A stretch of 6,587 bases of DNA, taken from Clostridia bacterium (GTDB taxonomy: Bacteria; Bacillota; Clostridia; Saccharofermentanales; Saccharofermentanaceae). The notes beneath the pieces were generated by a model. It did no database searches and was not told where the DNA came from. It saw only the letters and a list, made by a program, of their open reading frames with translations. The position numbers and the translations under genes were made by a program. The DNA lies in the NCBI GenBank assembly GCA_017881645.1, contig JADGQQ010000148.1, forward strand, positions 1 through 6,587, given 5' to 3'. Shown here one piece after another: positions 1 to 5,411 of this stretch (positions within the stretch are counted from its first letter, which is position 1; every line of letters begins with the position of its first letter).

Positions 1-2
1 AA

Positions 3-32
3 AACAGATAGCCTGCTAACAGATAGCTGGCT
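3..32. repeat. two tandem 15-bp direct repeats at the left edge
   Basis: Two adjacent 15-bp units, AACAGATAGCCTGCT (3-17) and AACAGATAGCTGGCT (18-32), agree at 13 of 15 positions, and a third start (AAC) follows. TAGCC at 9-13 and GGCTA at 29-33 are also inverted with respect to each other. The array touches the window edge, so more units may lie to the left. No function can be assigned. The rest of 1-128 is AT-rich and I see no gene in it. Confidence 0.55.
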
Positions 33-128
33 AACCAAATATACTCCGAACTATTTTCTTTTGCAAGCGGAAAAATGAAAAAAAGAAGAGAACCACAGAT
101 TTGCCTCAATGATAAACCCGGAAAGGAC

Positions 129-162
129 AAAAAAATACTCCGGATCTTTCAATCCGGAGTAT
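129..162 (-). terminator. Rho-independent terminator after the zinc-ribbon gene
   Basis: On the minus strand a perfect 11-bp stem (ATACTCCGGAT / ATCCGGAGTAT, 162-152 and 145-135) closes a 6-nt loop and runs directly into a run of T (135-129). It begins 42 bp after the zinc-ribbon stop codon, which is the expected place for the end of that transcript. The plus-strand side has no T run, so the terminator is one-directional. Confidence 0.93.
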
Positions 163-204
163 CCAACTTACTTGCTCTGGGTTACCAAAGTAGCGTTCAG
201 ATGA

Positions 205-387
205 TTACCATCTGTTGTTGTCACCGTATCCACGGTCGCTGTTGCGCTGTTGCTTTCTTGCACGACGGCAATCCGGGCAACGGACAGGCTCATTGGTAAA
301 GCCTTTTTCTGCGTAGAAAGCCTGCTCACCTTCAGTGAAAACAAACTCTGCTCCACAATCCTTACAATTTAATGTCTTGTCAGCCAT
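205..387 (-). CDS. small zinc-ribbon domain protein (60 aa)
   Basis: This complete 60-residue protein carries two CxxC knuckles, C8-C11 and C37-C40, separated by 25 residues. That is the layout of the probable zinc-ribbon family zf-trcl (family name from memory), whose members share the CGxEFvFTxGEQxFYAEKGF core seen at residues 11-30. The four cysteines should bind one structural zinc ion. The tail (41-60) is rich in Arg, Lys, Gln and Asn, ends in Trp and is probably flexible; nucleic-acid binding is possible but unproven. The start is ATG at 387, with a strong Shine-Dalgarno AGAAGGAGG at 405-397. The gene lies 184 bp downstream of eno, has its own candidate promoter and ends before a strong terminator, so it is probably expressed alone. 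The biological role of the family is not established as far as I know. Confidence 0.92.
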   Translation of the reverse strand: MADKTLNCKDCGAEFVFTEGEQAFYAEKGFTNEPVRCPDCRRARKQQRNSDRGYGDNNRW

Positions 388-396
388 AACTGTGTA

Positions 397-405
397 CCTC
401 CTTCT
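397..405 (-). promoter_or_regulatory. ribosome binding site of the zinc-ribbon gene
   Basis: AGAAGGAGG on the minus strand lies 9 nt upstream of the ATG at 387. It is near-perfectly complementary to the 16S rRNA tail and fixes the start. The leader hairpin (411-462) ends only 5 nt upstream of it, so folding of the leader could affect ribosome access. Confidence 0.85.
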
Positions 406-410
406 GAAAA

Positions 411-462
411 GATTAGGTAGGTGACGGGGTTAAAACTAGGACTTTTAAAAATCTACCTAATC
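411..462 (-). promoter_or_regulatory. nested hairpin in the zinc-ribbon mRNA leader
   Basis: A perfect 10-bp inverted repeat, GATTAGGTAG (411-420) and CTACCTAATC (453-462), encloses a second pair, TTAAAA (430-435) and TTTTAA (443-448). On the minus-strand transcript this forms an outer stem, asymmetric internal loops and an inner AU stem, followed by UUUUC and then the Shine-Dalgarno. It could be a structured leader controlling translation, a weak attenuator, or a protein-binding dyad at the DNA level. It matches no riboswitch I recognise. Confidence 0.5.
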
Positions 463-518
463 GTTAAGAAGAAGTATAATTTCAAATCGCCATCAATACC
501 GTTCCATGACCTGCCGTA

Positions 519-547
519 ATAATAGCATGATTGATAAACAAAAACAA
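519..547 (-). promoter_or_regulatory. candidate promoter of the zinc-ribbon gene
   Basis: On the minus strand, TTGTTT (547-542) is separated by 17 bp from TATTAT (524-519), which is preceded by TGC and so forms an extended -10. Transcription would begin near 512, giving a leader of about 125 nt that contains the nested hairpin. The -35 is weak (3 of 6), so the call rests on the spacing and the extended -10. It sits 25 bp after the eno stop codon. I found no convincing terminator for eno, so some read-through from eno is possible. Confidence 0.45.
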
Positions 548-571
548 GCATCTTTAATTAATTCAAATCCC

Positions 572-1879
572 TCAGACCAGGAAAGCCCTGCGGCCAGGGT
601 ATACAGCGGCTGTGCCGAGCTCCTCTTCAATACGGAGAAGCTGGTTGTATTTGGCAACACGGTCGGTACGCGAAGGGGCTCCGGTCTTGATCTGTCCTGC
701 ATTCGTCGCCACGGCAATATCCGCCAGAGTTACATCTTCAGTCTCACCGGAGCGGTGCGATACGATCGCTGTCCAGTGATTGTTTCTGGCCATTTCAATG
801 GCTTCGAGCGTCTCGGTCAGCGTTCCGATCTGGTTCAGCTTGATGAGAACCGAGTTCGAAATGTCCTGATCAATCCCCCGCTGGATACGCTCTGTGTTCG
901 TTACAAACAAGTCATCACCTACAAGCTGCAGGCGGTCGCCGAGAGCAACGGTCAATTTCTTCCAGCCGTCCCAATCTTCTTCGCTCATCCCGTCTTCCAG
1001 AGAAAGAACCGGATACCGGTCTGCAAGATCTACCCAGTAGGCGACCATTTCGTCCGGCGTCTTGAAGATTCCGGCTTTCCAGAAGAGATAATCTCCGGGA
1101 CGCCCGGCTTTTGCGGCTTCGTCATACATTTCAGTAGCGGCTGCGTCAATCGCAATAAAGAAGTCTTTGCCGGGGACGAAGCCGGCGGCATTGACGGCTT
1201 TTACAATGTAGGCCAGCGCCTGTTCATCACTGTCAAATTTGGGCGCAAATCCGCCTTCATCGCCTACGGCAGTACTATATCCGTCCGCCTTAAGCAGTTT
1301 CTTCAGCGTGTGAAAAACGGTGGCGCTCATCTGGAGTCCTTCGGAGAAAGATGCTGCACCGGTCGGAATGATCATAAATTCCTGGATGTTGAGACTGGAA
1401 TCGGCATGTTTTCCGCCGTTCAGGATGTTCATCATCGGAACGGGAAGGGTATGCGCGTTGATACCTCCGACATAACGGTACAGAGGAAGACCGAGAGAAT
1501 CCGCTGCAGCTTTGGCCACGGCCATCGAAACTCCCAGAATGGCATTGGCGCCCCAATTGCCTTTGTTCGGCGTTCCGTCGCCTGCAATCATCGCAGCATC
1601 AATGGCCTTTTGATTGTAAGCGTCCATACCGACCAGCAGATTCATAATGGGGCCGTTTACAAAAGATACGGCCTTTCGGACACCCTGACCCAGATAGCGT
1701 CCGGGATCTTTGTCGCGAAGTTCAACGGCTTCAAAAGCGCCGGTTGAGGCACCGGAGGGAACGGCCGCACGTCCGAAACTGCCGTCAATCAAAGTCACTT
1801 CGACTTCGACGGTCGGATTTCCGCGGGAATCAAGAATTTCACGTCCGTGAACCTGAGTAATTAACATTGGATTTGTCAT
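572..1879 (-). CDS. eno: enolase (phosphopyruvate hydratase)
   Basis: Enolase interconverts 2-phosphoglycerate and phosphoenolpyruvate in glycolysis and gluconeogenesis, in the cytoplasm, with Mg2+. The protein is 435 residues, normal for the family, and complete. Family landmarks seen: HGREILDSRGNPTVEVEV (11-28), the SGAST loop (42-46), general-acid region GDEGG with E208, Mg ligands D245 (AIDAAA), E295 (SLEDGM) and D322 (VGDD), catalytic base K347 in the signature LIKLNQIGTLTET (345-357), the SHRSGETED segment with H375 (374-382), and K398 in GQIKTG. No catalytic residue is missing. ATG at 1879 is preceded by AAGGAGG (1894-1888) with 8-nt spacing, which favours it over the internal Met5. 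It is separated from the zinc operon by a 147-bp region with its own candidate promoter, so it is probably a separate transcription unit. The 413-residue open frame on the opposite strand is a coding shadow. Confidence 0.98.
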   Translation of the reverse strand: MTNPMLITQVHGREILDSRGNPTVEVEVTLIDGSFGRAAVPSGASTGAFEAVELRDKDPGRYLGQGVRKAVSFVNGPIMNLLVGMDAYNQKAIDAAMIAGDGTPNKGNWGANAILGVSMAVAKAAADSLGLPLYRYVGGINAHTLPVPMMNILNGGKHADSSLNIQEFMIIPTGAASFSEGLQMSATVFHTLKKLLKADGYSTAVGDEGGFAPKFDSDEQALAYIVKAVNAAGFVPGKDFFIAIDAAATEMYDEAAKAGRPGDYLFWKAGIFKTPDEMVAYWVDLADRYPVLSLEDGMSEEDWDGWKKLTVALGDRLQLVGDDLFVTNTERIQRGIDQDISNSVLIKLNQIGTLTETLEAIEMARNNHWTAIVSHRSGETEDVTLADIAVATNAGQIKTGAPSRTDRVAKYNQLLRIEEELGTAAVYPGRRAFLV

Positions 1880-1887
1880 AATTATGG

Positions 1888-1894
1888 CCTCCTT
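1888..1894 (-). promoter_or_regulatory. ribosome binding site of eno
   Basis: A full AAGGAGG on the minus strand lies 8 nt upstream of the enolase ATG at 1879. It is a strong site, as expected for an abundant glycolytic enzyme, and decides between the two in-frame Met codons (residues 1 and 5). Confidence 0.88.
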
Positions 1895-1986
1895 AAGTCA
1901 GTGCCTGAATGACATATACATATTGCCATGCGGCACAATAAGCACAAATACATAAGCAGCAAGGAAAGTTAATCTCCTCTAACTCA

Positions 1987-2015
1987 AGAATAATCCGATC
2001 GGATTAAGAAGTCAA
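1987..2015 (-). promoter_or_regulatory. candidate eno promoter
   Basis: On the minus strand, TTGACT (2015-2010) is followed after exactly 17 bp by TATTCT (1992-1987). These match 5 of 6 and 4 of 6 consensus positions with ideal spacing. The -35 begins 11 bp after the zur stop codon. Transcription would start near 1980, leaving an mRNA leader of about 100 nt. That leader contains a small AGTTA/TAACT dyad (1967-1984), partly overlapping the likely start site, and a 4-bp TGCC/GGCA stem (1924-1935), neither of a known class. Confidence 0.6.
1991..2006. promoter_or_regulatory. perfect 16-bp palindrome inside the eno promoter spacer
   Basis: TAATCCGATCGGATTA is a perfect palindrome. It covers most of the spacer and touches the -10 box of the candidate eno promoter. 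This position is typical for a repressor operator, since bound protein would exclude RNA polymerase. As RNA it could also form a short TAATCC/GGATTA stem, followed by only UUCUUG, making it at best a weak terminator for the upstream zinc operon. I recognise no regulator for this motif; it does not resemble cre or CggR sites. Confidence 0.55.
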
Positions 2016-2026
2016 TCATATTACAA

Positions 2027-2473
2027 TTATGACTCCGGGGCAGGTTCCTTTTTCTCGCTCTTCCGAAAACACTTCCCGCAGTACCCGTAAAGCTCCAGGT
2101 TGTGGCCGACGATGTGAAAATCTCCGTCGGTAAGCGGAGCAGGAATGTGCTCAAAAGGGCAGTTTTCGATCGGAACCATCGAGTGGCACCCGACGCAGAC
2201 GGCATAGTGCATGTGCGTATGCCGGTTCAGGGCATAGACGGCCATCGTGCTGTCTGTCGGCGTTGATTTCTGCACGGCGTTCTTTTCGACAAAAGAATCC
2301 AGAACGCGGTATACCGTGGAGAGCCAGACCGACGCATTCTGCTGCTGCAGCTTTTCGAACAGTGAAAGAGCGGTCAGCGGCAGGGTCTCCTTTTCGAGCA
2401 ATGCCATGACGGCATCGCGCGATTTTGTATGCTTCAGTCCTTCCGGCCACTGTACGGTGTCATGACGGTTCAT
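2027..2473 (-). CDS. zur: Fur-family metal regulator, probably zinc uptake regulator Zur
   Basis: This 148-residue protein has the Fur-family layout: an N-terminal winged helix (about 12-80) with the recognition segment WLSTVYRVLDSF (50-61), then a metal-binding dimerisation domain. The HTHMH cluster (H85, H87, H89) and H120/H124 are probable sensory-metal ligands. C93-x-x-C96 and C132-x-x-C135 form the typical structural zinc site. Family membership is clear. The Zur assignment, rather than Fur, PerR or Mur, is inferred from its place as last gene of a zinc-type ABC operon and from the 7-1-7 dyad at that operon's promoter. The ATG at 2473 lies inside znuB (14-bp overlap) and has AAGGAGG at 2486-2480 with 6-nt spacing. 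Translation is therefore likely coupled to znuB. In the zinc-bound form it would repress the whole operon, including itself. No strong terminator follows its stop codon. Confidence 0.82.
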   Translation of the reverse strand: MNRHDTVQWPEGLKHTKSRDAVMALLEKETLPLTALSLFEKLQQQNASVWLSTVYRVLDSFVEKNAVQKSTPTDSTMAVYALNRHTHMHYAVCVGCHSMVPIENCPFEHIPAPLTDGDFHIVGHNLELYGYCGKCFRKSEKKEPAPES

Positions 2474-3308
2474 GGGCCGCCTCCTTCATTTTCCGCCCGC
2501 GATAAAGCGACCGGATTTTCTGCACCAGGAGCGCGAGCAGGAACAGAACGACCCCTGTGAGCACGATTGTTCCGCCGGGCTTAAGACCCCAGTAGAAGGA
2601 GAGGGTCAGACCGGTGATCGTGGCTATGACTGCACAGATCACGGAACCGATCGCCGTTCTTTTGTAGCTCCCGGCCAGAATCATCGCCGTTGCGACGGGA
2701 ACGACCATGAGTGATGATACGATCAGTGCGCCGACCGTTCGGGAAGCGACCGATACGGTTACCGCAGTCAATATGGTAAAAATCGTGTTCACAAGCCGAA
2801 CCGGAACGCCGGAAAGAGCCGCTGCCTGTTCATCAAAGGCGATGTAAAAAAGCTCCTTATACAGTAATAGAAATGCCAGAAATACCAGAATCGATATGCC
2901 CACGACCAGGCCGGTCTCGAAATTGCTGATCGCGACGATGCTGCCGAAAAGAAAACTGTTGAAGTTTACGGCGTTCTTTACAAAGCCCGAAAGCACACCG
3001 GCCAGACCGACACCCACCGAAAGCACGATGGCGATGGACAGTTCCGAAAAACGCGGGACTTTTTTCCGGATGGCTTCGATTCCGAAGGCCGCCAGGAGAC
3101 ATGCGGCCATGGCGCCAAGAATCGGGTTGATGCCGAGAATCAGGCCGATGGCTACACCGGCAAGAGATGTGTGCGAAAGTGCGTCACCGATCAGTGACAG
3201 CCGCTTAAAAACGACGATCATGCCGATGCACGGAATAATGACCGCCAGAAGAACGCCGACGAGGAACGCGCGGCGCATAAAATCGTACTGAAATAATTCA
3301 CTGATCAT
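2460..3308 (-). CDS. znuB: zinc/manganese ABC transporter permease (ABC-3 family)
   Basis: This 282-residue integral membrane protein should form, as a dimer, the translocation channel of the metal importer. Hydrophobic segments are visible around residues 13-34, 48-75, 91-110, 118-150 (one or two), 173-211 (two), 218-238 and 246-264, matching the ABC-3 fold. Conserved family stretches include LIGDALSHTSLAGVAIG (39-55) and the TVGALIVSSLMVVPVATA segment (191-208). The charged tail (265-282) should be cytoplasmic. ATG at 3308 overlaps the znuC stop as ATGA. The local Shine-Dalgarno is poor (GGGGATG), so translation is probably coupled to znuC. Its own 3' end overlaps zur by 14 bp. Substrate cannot be read from the permease alone; zinc is favoured by the neighbours, with manganese the main alternative. 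Confidence 0.92.
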   Translation of the reverse strand: MISELFQYDFMRRAFLVGVLLAVIIPCIGMIVVFKRLSLIGDALSHTSLAGVAIGLILGINPILGAMAACLLAAFGIEAIRKKVPRFSELSIAIVLSVGVGLAGVLSGFVKNAVNFNSFLFGSIVAISNFETGLVVGISILVFLAFLLLYKELFYIAFDEQAAALSGVPVRLVNTIFTILTAVTVSVASRTVGALIVSSLMVVPVATAMILAGSYKRTAIGSVICAVIATITGLTLSFYWGLKPGGTIVLTGVVLFLLALLVQKIRSLYRGRKMKEAAHEPS

Positions 3309-4138
3309 AAGGCATCCCCGCTTTCATGAAGGTGGCTGCAAGCCGCGCACTGGTCCGGATCGTGCGGATGATCGCATGCAGCGCAGTGAACGTGTTCATG
3401 GATATGTTCGTGCATGTGTTCGTGTGAATCGGCATGCGCATGCACCAGAATCCCTTCGGGAATGGCGTCTTCGGAGAAATTCCGGTCGGAAAGGCAAAGC
3501 ACGCGGTTGGTGTACGGGGCGACCTGCGCCATATCATGCGTTACCATCAGGACCGTAACGTTCTTTTCAATATTGAGCTTGTGAAGAATCTCAAGAAGCG
3601 TGGTAACGGCACCTGCATCGATACCGACCGTCGGCTCGTCCAGCAGGAGGATTTCCGGATTGTTAACCAGAACACGTGCGAGCATGACGCGCTGCTGCTG
3701 CCCGCCGGAGAGCTCACTCATCAGCGTGCGTGCGTGGGCTTTCATTCCGACGCGCTCGAGCGCATCCTGCACCATCGCCCGATGCTTTTTCCCCGGAATT
3801 TTGAGGAAACCAATCTGCGGATACAGGCTCGACAGGACAATTTCCTCAGCCGTCGCCGGAAATTTGCCCGCTTCATTACCGCTGTTCTGCGGAACGTATC
3901 CTATGGATGAGAATCGGCGAAAAGATGTGAGTTTTTCACCCAGCAGGAAAATTTCTCCGTTGGATGGCGGAAGAAGACCCAGTAAAAGCTTGATCATCGT
4001 GCTTTTCCCGGTGCCGTTCGAGCCGATAATTGCAGCAAAATCGCCTCTGTTGACACAGAAGGAAACCCGGTTCAGCAGCAGGACGTCACTGTAACCAAAA
4101 GATAGATCTCTTACTTCAATGGCACATTCTAAGGACAT
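3305..4138 (-). CDS. znuC: zinc ABC transporter ATPase with His/Cys-rich C-terminal tail
   Basis: This is the ATP-hydrolysing subunit on the cytoplasmic face, driving import through ZnuB. From the chosen Met it has 277 residues: Walker A GSNGTGKST (39-47), Q-loop Q84, signature LSGGQQQR (143-150), Walker B ILLLDEP (163-169) with catalytic E168, D-loop region GID (172-174) and H-loop H201. All motifs are intact. I place the start at ATG 4138 because AAAGGAG (4153-4147) lies 8 nt upstream. An in-frame TTG at 4156 would add six residues but would put that site inside the coding sequence. The core ends near residue 225, and residues 233-271 form an unusual tail with 13 His and 4 Cys. The gene begins 54 bp after the znuA stop and overlaps znuB by 4 bp. 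Family assignment is secure; zinc rather than manganese as substrate is inferred from context. Confidence 0.93.
   Translation of the reverse strand: MSLECAIEVRDLSFGYSDVLLLNRVSFCVNRGDFAAIIGSNGTGKSTMIKLLLGLLPPSNGEIFLLGEKLTSFRRFSSIGYVPQNSGNEAGKFPATAEEIVLSSLYPQIGFLKIPGKKHRAMVQDALERVGMKAHARTLMSELSGGQQQRVMLARVLVNNPEILLLDEPTVGIDAGAVTTLLEILHKLNIEKNVTVLMVTHDMAQVAPYTNRVLCLSDRNFSEDAIPEGILVHAHADSHEHMHEHIHEHVHCAACDHPHDPDQCAACSHLHESGDAL
3326..3442 (-). other. His/Cys-rich metal-binding tail encoded at the znuC 3' end
   Basis: Residues 233-271 of ZnuC (numbered from ATG 4138) contain 13 His and 4 Cys in 39 positions. The first part repeats H-E-H-(M/I/V) three times (239-250). The second holds two CAAC-x-H-x-H modules, at 252-259 and 264-271, separated by DPDQ. 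Such sequence can bind several zinc ions. E. coli ZnuC has a shorter His cluster near its C-terminus, so there is precedent, but the paired CxxCxHxH modules are unusual. A role as cytoplasmic zinc acceptor, buffer or feedback sensor is inference. Confidence 0.85.
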
Positions 4139-4146
4139 AGCATTCG

Positions 4147-4153
4147 CTCCTTT
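4147..4153 (-). promoter_or_regulatory. ribosome binding site that sets the znuC start
   Basis: AAAGGAG on the minus strand lies 8 nt before the ATG at 4138. It supports that ATG rather than the in-frame TTG at 4156, whose use would place this site within codons 2-4. Confidence 0.8.
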
Positions 4154-4192
4154 CAAAATGGCGCATCTCGCGGCAGCACCGAAGGCAGTGTG

Positions 4193-5104
4193 TCAGGACA
4201 AAGCCTTCACAAGTTCCGCGAGATTCTCCCGCATCGCAGAAAAATAATCCTTGCCGTCCGCCTGATCTTTCGCGCTCATGCCTTCAAGAGGATTCAGCAC
4301 AGCTGTCGTACAGCCCGACTCCTCCGCAATGACTTTTGCTACTTTCGGACTTACCAGTTCTTCGAAAAAAATCACTTTTACATGGTTCGAACGGGCAAAG
4401 TCAATGATATCGCCCATGCGGGCGGCATCCGGTTCCGAATCTGCGGCCAGACCCTCAATTGCGACCTGATGTAGATCGTACGCACTGCACAGATACGAAA
4501 AGGCCTGGTGCGCGACGACAATATTCCGGAACGGAACGACAGCCAGAGCATCCCTGAATTCGCCGTCGAGAGTATCCAGGTCCTGAGAGTACCGGCTATA
4601 GTTATCTTCGTAATAGGCTGCGTTATCAGGATCTTTTTCAACAAGCGCGTCAAGAATTGCTTTCATTTCCGCCTTTGCATTCTGCGGATTCAGCCACACG
4701 TGCGGGTCGTTCGACGTACCGTCCGACTTTTCCCCGTCCGAATTCAGCAGAGGAATACCGGAAGACGCCTTGACGACGGCGAGATTTTTATTGCCAAGGG
4801 ACGCCAGAACGGAATCGACCCATGATTCCATCCCGGCACCGTTATATATGAAAACATCGGCCTTTTCCAACGAAACGATATCGGACGGAGAGGGCTCCCA
4901 GTCATGCGGCTCGACCCCCGCCGGCGTCAGGTTCACCACATGAACTTTATCGCCGCCGATTTTGCAGGCAAAATCATACATCGCGTAAAAACTTGTGATA
5001 ACCGTAAGTTTCCCGTCATCCGGGATGCCCGAGCCCGGACCGGTACATCCGGAAAGCAAAGATAAAATGAGAAACAGGGAAAAAATAGCGGAAAATTTCT
5101 TCAT
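4193..5104 (-). CDS. znuA: zinc ABC transporter substrate-binding lipoprotein
   Basis: This 303-residue extracellular metal-binding lipoprotein delivers metal to ZnuB. The start is ATG 5104, preceded by AAGGGA (5118-5113); a longer frame back to 5179 would overlap the promoter and lacks a suitable site. Residues 1-19 are a lipoprotein signal (MKK, hydrophobic core, lipobox LSG-C), with C20 as the lipidated cysteine. Probable metal ligands of this cluster A-I binding-protein family are H67 (GVEPHDWEP), H135 (DPHVWLNP), H199 (VVAHQAFSYL) and an acidic residue at E248/E249 (FFEELVSPK). The C-terminal NPLEGM...GKDYFSAMREN segment is typical of zinc-type members. The loop before H135 (about 121-134), often His-rich in ZnuA proteins, contains no His here. 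It is the first gene of the operon, about 40 nt from the likely transcription start, and is followed by znuC after 54 bp. Manganese binding is the alternative. Confidence 0.92.
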   Translation of the reverse strand: MKKFSAIFSLFLILSLLSGCTGPGSGIPDDGKLTVITSFYAMYDFACKIGGDKVHVVNLTPAGVEPHDWEPSPSDIVSLEKADVFIYNGAGMESWVDSVLASLGNKNLAVVKASSGIPLLNSDGEKSDGTSNDPHVWLNPQNAKAEMKAILDALVEKDPDNAAYYEDNYSRYSQDLDTLDGEFRDALAVVPFRNIVVAHQAFSYLCSAYDLHQVAIEGLAADSEPDAARMGDIIDFARSNHVKVIFFEELVSPKVAKVIAEESGCTTAVLNPLEGMSAKDQADGKDYFSAMRENLAELVKALS

Positions 5105-5123
5105 CGAATATGTCCCTTCCAGT

Positions 5124-5138
5124 TGCGAATGATTCGCG
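5124..5138. promoter_or_regulatory. Fur-family-type 7-1-7 operator, candidate Zur box
   Basis: TGCGAAT-G-ATTCGCG is a 7-1-7 inverted repeat with a perfect 13-bp core (GCGAATGATTCGC, 5125-5137). Its AAT-n-ATT centre and single-base spacer match the architecture of known Firmicute boxes such as the B. subtilis Zur (TCGTAATnATTACGA) and Fur (TGATAATnATTATCA) sites. It lies at roughly +6 to +21 of the predicted znuA transcript, where a repressor would block initiation. That the operon's own Zur binds it is inference. Confidence 0.75.
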
Positions 5139-5150
5139 TTTGCAGAGATT

Positions 5151-5179
5151 ATTGTACTCTTTGGAGGGTGGTGAGTCAA
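5151..5179 (-). promoter_or_regulatory. sigma-A-type promoter of the znuACB-zur operon
   Basis: On the minus strand, TTGACT (5179-5174) is followed after exactly 17 bp by TACAAT (5156-5151), each matching 5 of 6 consensus bases. Transcription should begin near 5144, giving a leader of about 40 nt before the znuA ATG. The -35 directly adjoins the end of the large inverted repeat at 5180. Confidence 0.85.
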
Positions 5180-5256
5180 GGCAGAGGGATCTTTGTTTTA
5201 TGCTCTCTCAGGACTGCCGTCCTTCGAATGTCGCACAAAACAAAGATCCCTCTGCC
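5180..5256. repeat. large inverted repeat, probable dispersed intergenic element
   Basis: Two perfect 20-bp arms, GGCAGAGGGATCTTTGTTTT (5180-5199) and its reverse complement (5237-5256), flank a 37-nt centre. The centre contains a smaller stem AGGAC/GTCCT (5210-5214, 5219-5223). Directly beyond lies a GGCGC-TTC-GCGCC hairpin (5262-5274). The layout, and wording such as GATCCCTC plus GCGCTTCGCGC, resembles repetitive intergenic elements I recall from gut Clostridia; this is recollection and not a search. It codes for no transposase. It could also fold strongly as RNA in either direction. Confidence 0.7.
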
Positions 5257-5261
5257 GGATG

Positions 5262-5274
5262 GGCGCTTCGCGCC
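5262..5274. repeat. short GC hairpin flanking the large inverted repeat
   Basis: GGCGC-TTC-GCGCC is a perfect 5-bp stem with a 3-nt loop, 5 bp beyond the right arm of the larger repeat. It is probably part of the same element. No T run follows on either strand, so it is not a stand-alone terminator. Confidence 0.5.
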
Positions 5275-5304
5275 AAGGAATGATAGTGAAAACCCTTGCC
5301 AAAA

Positions 5305-5339
5305 GAATAAAAATCAACACCCCCCAAGCACGGATGTTG
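5305..5339 (-). terminator. probable terminator of the solute-binding protein gene
   Basis: On the minus strand, CAACATCC (5339-5332) pairs with GGGTGTTG (5322-5315) in an 8-bp stem with one G-T pair and a 9-nt loop. It is followed by ATTTTTATTCTTTT (5314-5301). It lies 73 bp after the stop codon at 5412 and would insulate the zinc operon from upstream transcription. Confidence 0.65.
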
Positions 5340-5411
5340 GCGAAACATTGCAGAAGTTAAATTGAACGTTATGACCAAACAATATCAGAACCGAAGAGTC
5401 AATAATATAAT

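Noticed and set aside
506..1747. 413-residue open frame on the plus strand opposite eno
   Set aside because: It lies almost wholly within the enolase gene on the opposite strand. It has no ribosome binding site or recognisable domain, and long antisense frames are common opposite biased coding sequence.
1921..1940. Rex-like half-sites (TATTG...CAATA) upstream of eno
   Set aside because: Only short arms match, the interior does not fit the TTGTGA-type Rex pattern, and the site lies downstream of the better promoter candidate.
1882..1953. 23-codon Cys-rich frame in the eno leader that ends within the leader just before the eno ATG
   Set aside because: The nearest Shine-Dalgarno-like sequence is about 20 nt from its ATG, too far for efficient initiation, and there is no run of regulatory codons typical of an attenuator peptide.
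2016..2032. Short dyad TCATA...TATGA at the end of zur
   Set aside because: It has five-base arms in AT-rich sequence overlapping the zur stop codon. It lacks the 7-1-7 layout and gives no more than chance-level symmetry.
5105..5179. Longer N-terminus for znuA starting at 5179
   Set aside because: The added 25 residues would overlap the promoter, operator and ribosome binding site. The Met at 5104 begins a textbook lipoprotein signal peptide.
5123..5365. 80-residue plus-strand frame across the intergenic region
   Set aside because: It spans the znu operator, the promoter, the inverted repeat and part of the terminator, with no plausible start signal. Its sequence looks like translated intergenic repeat.
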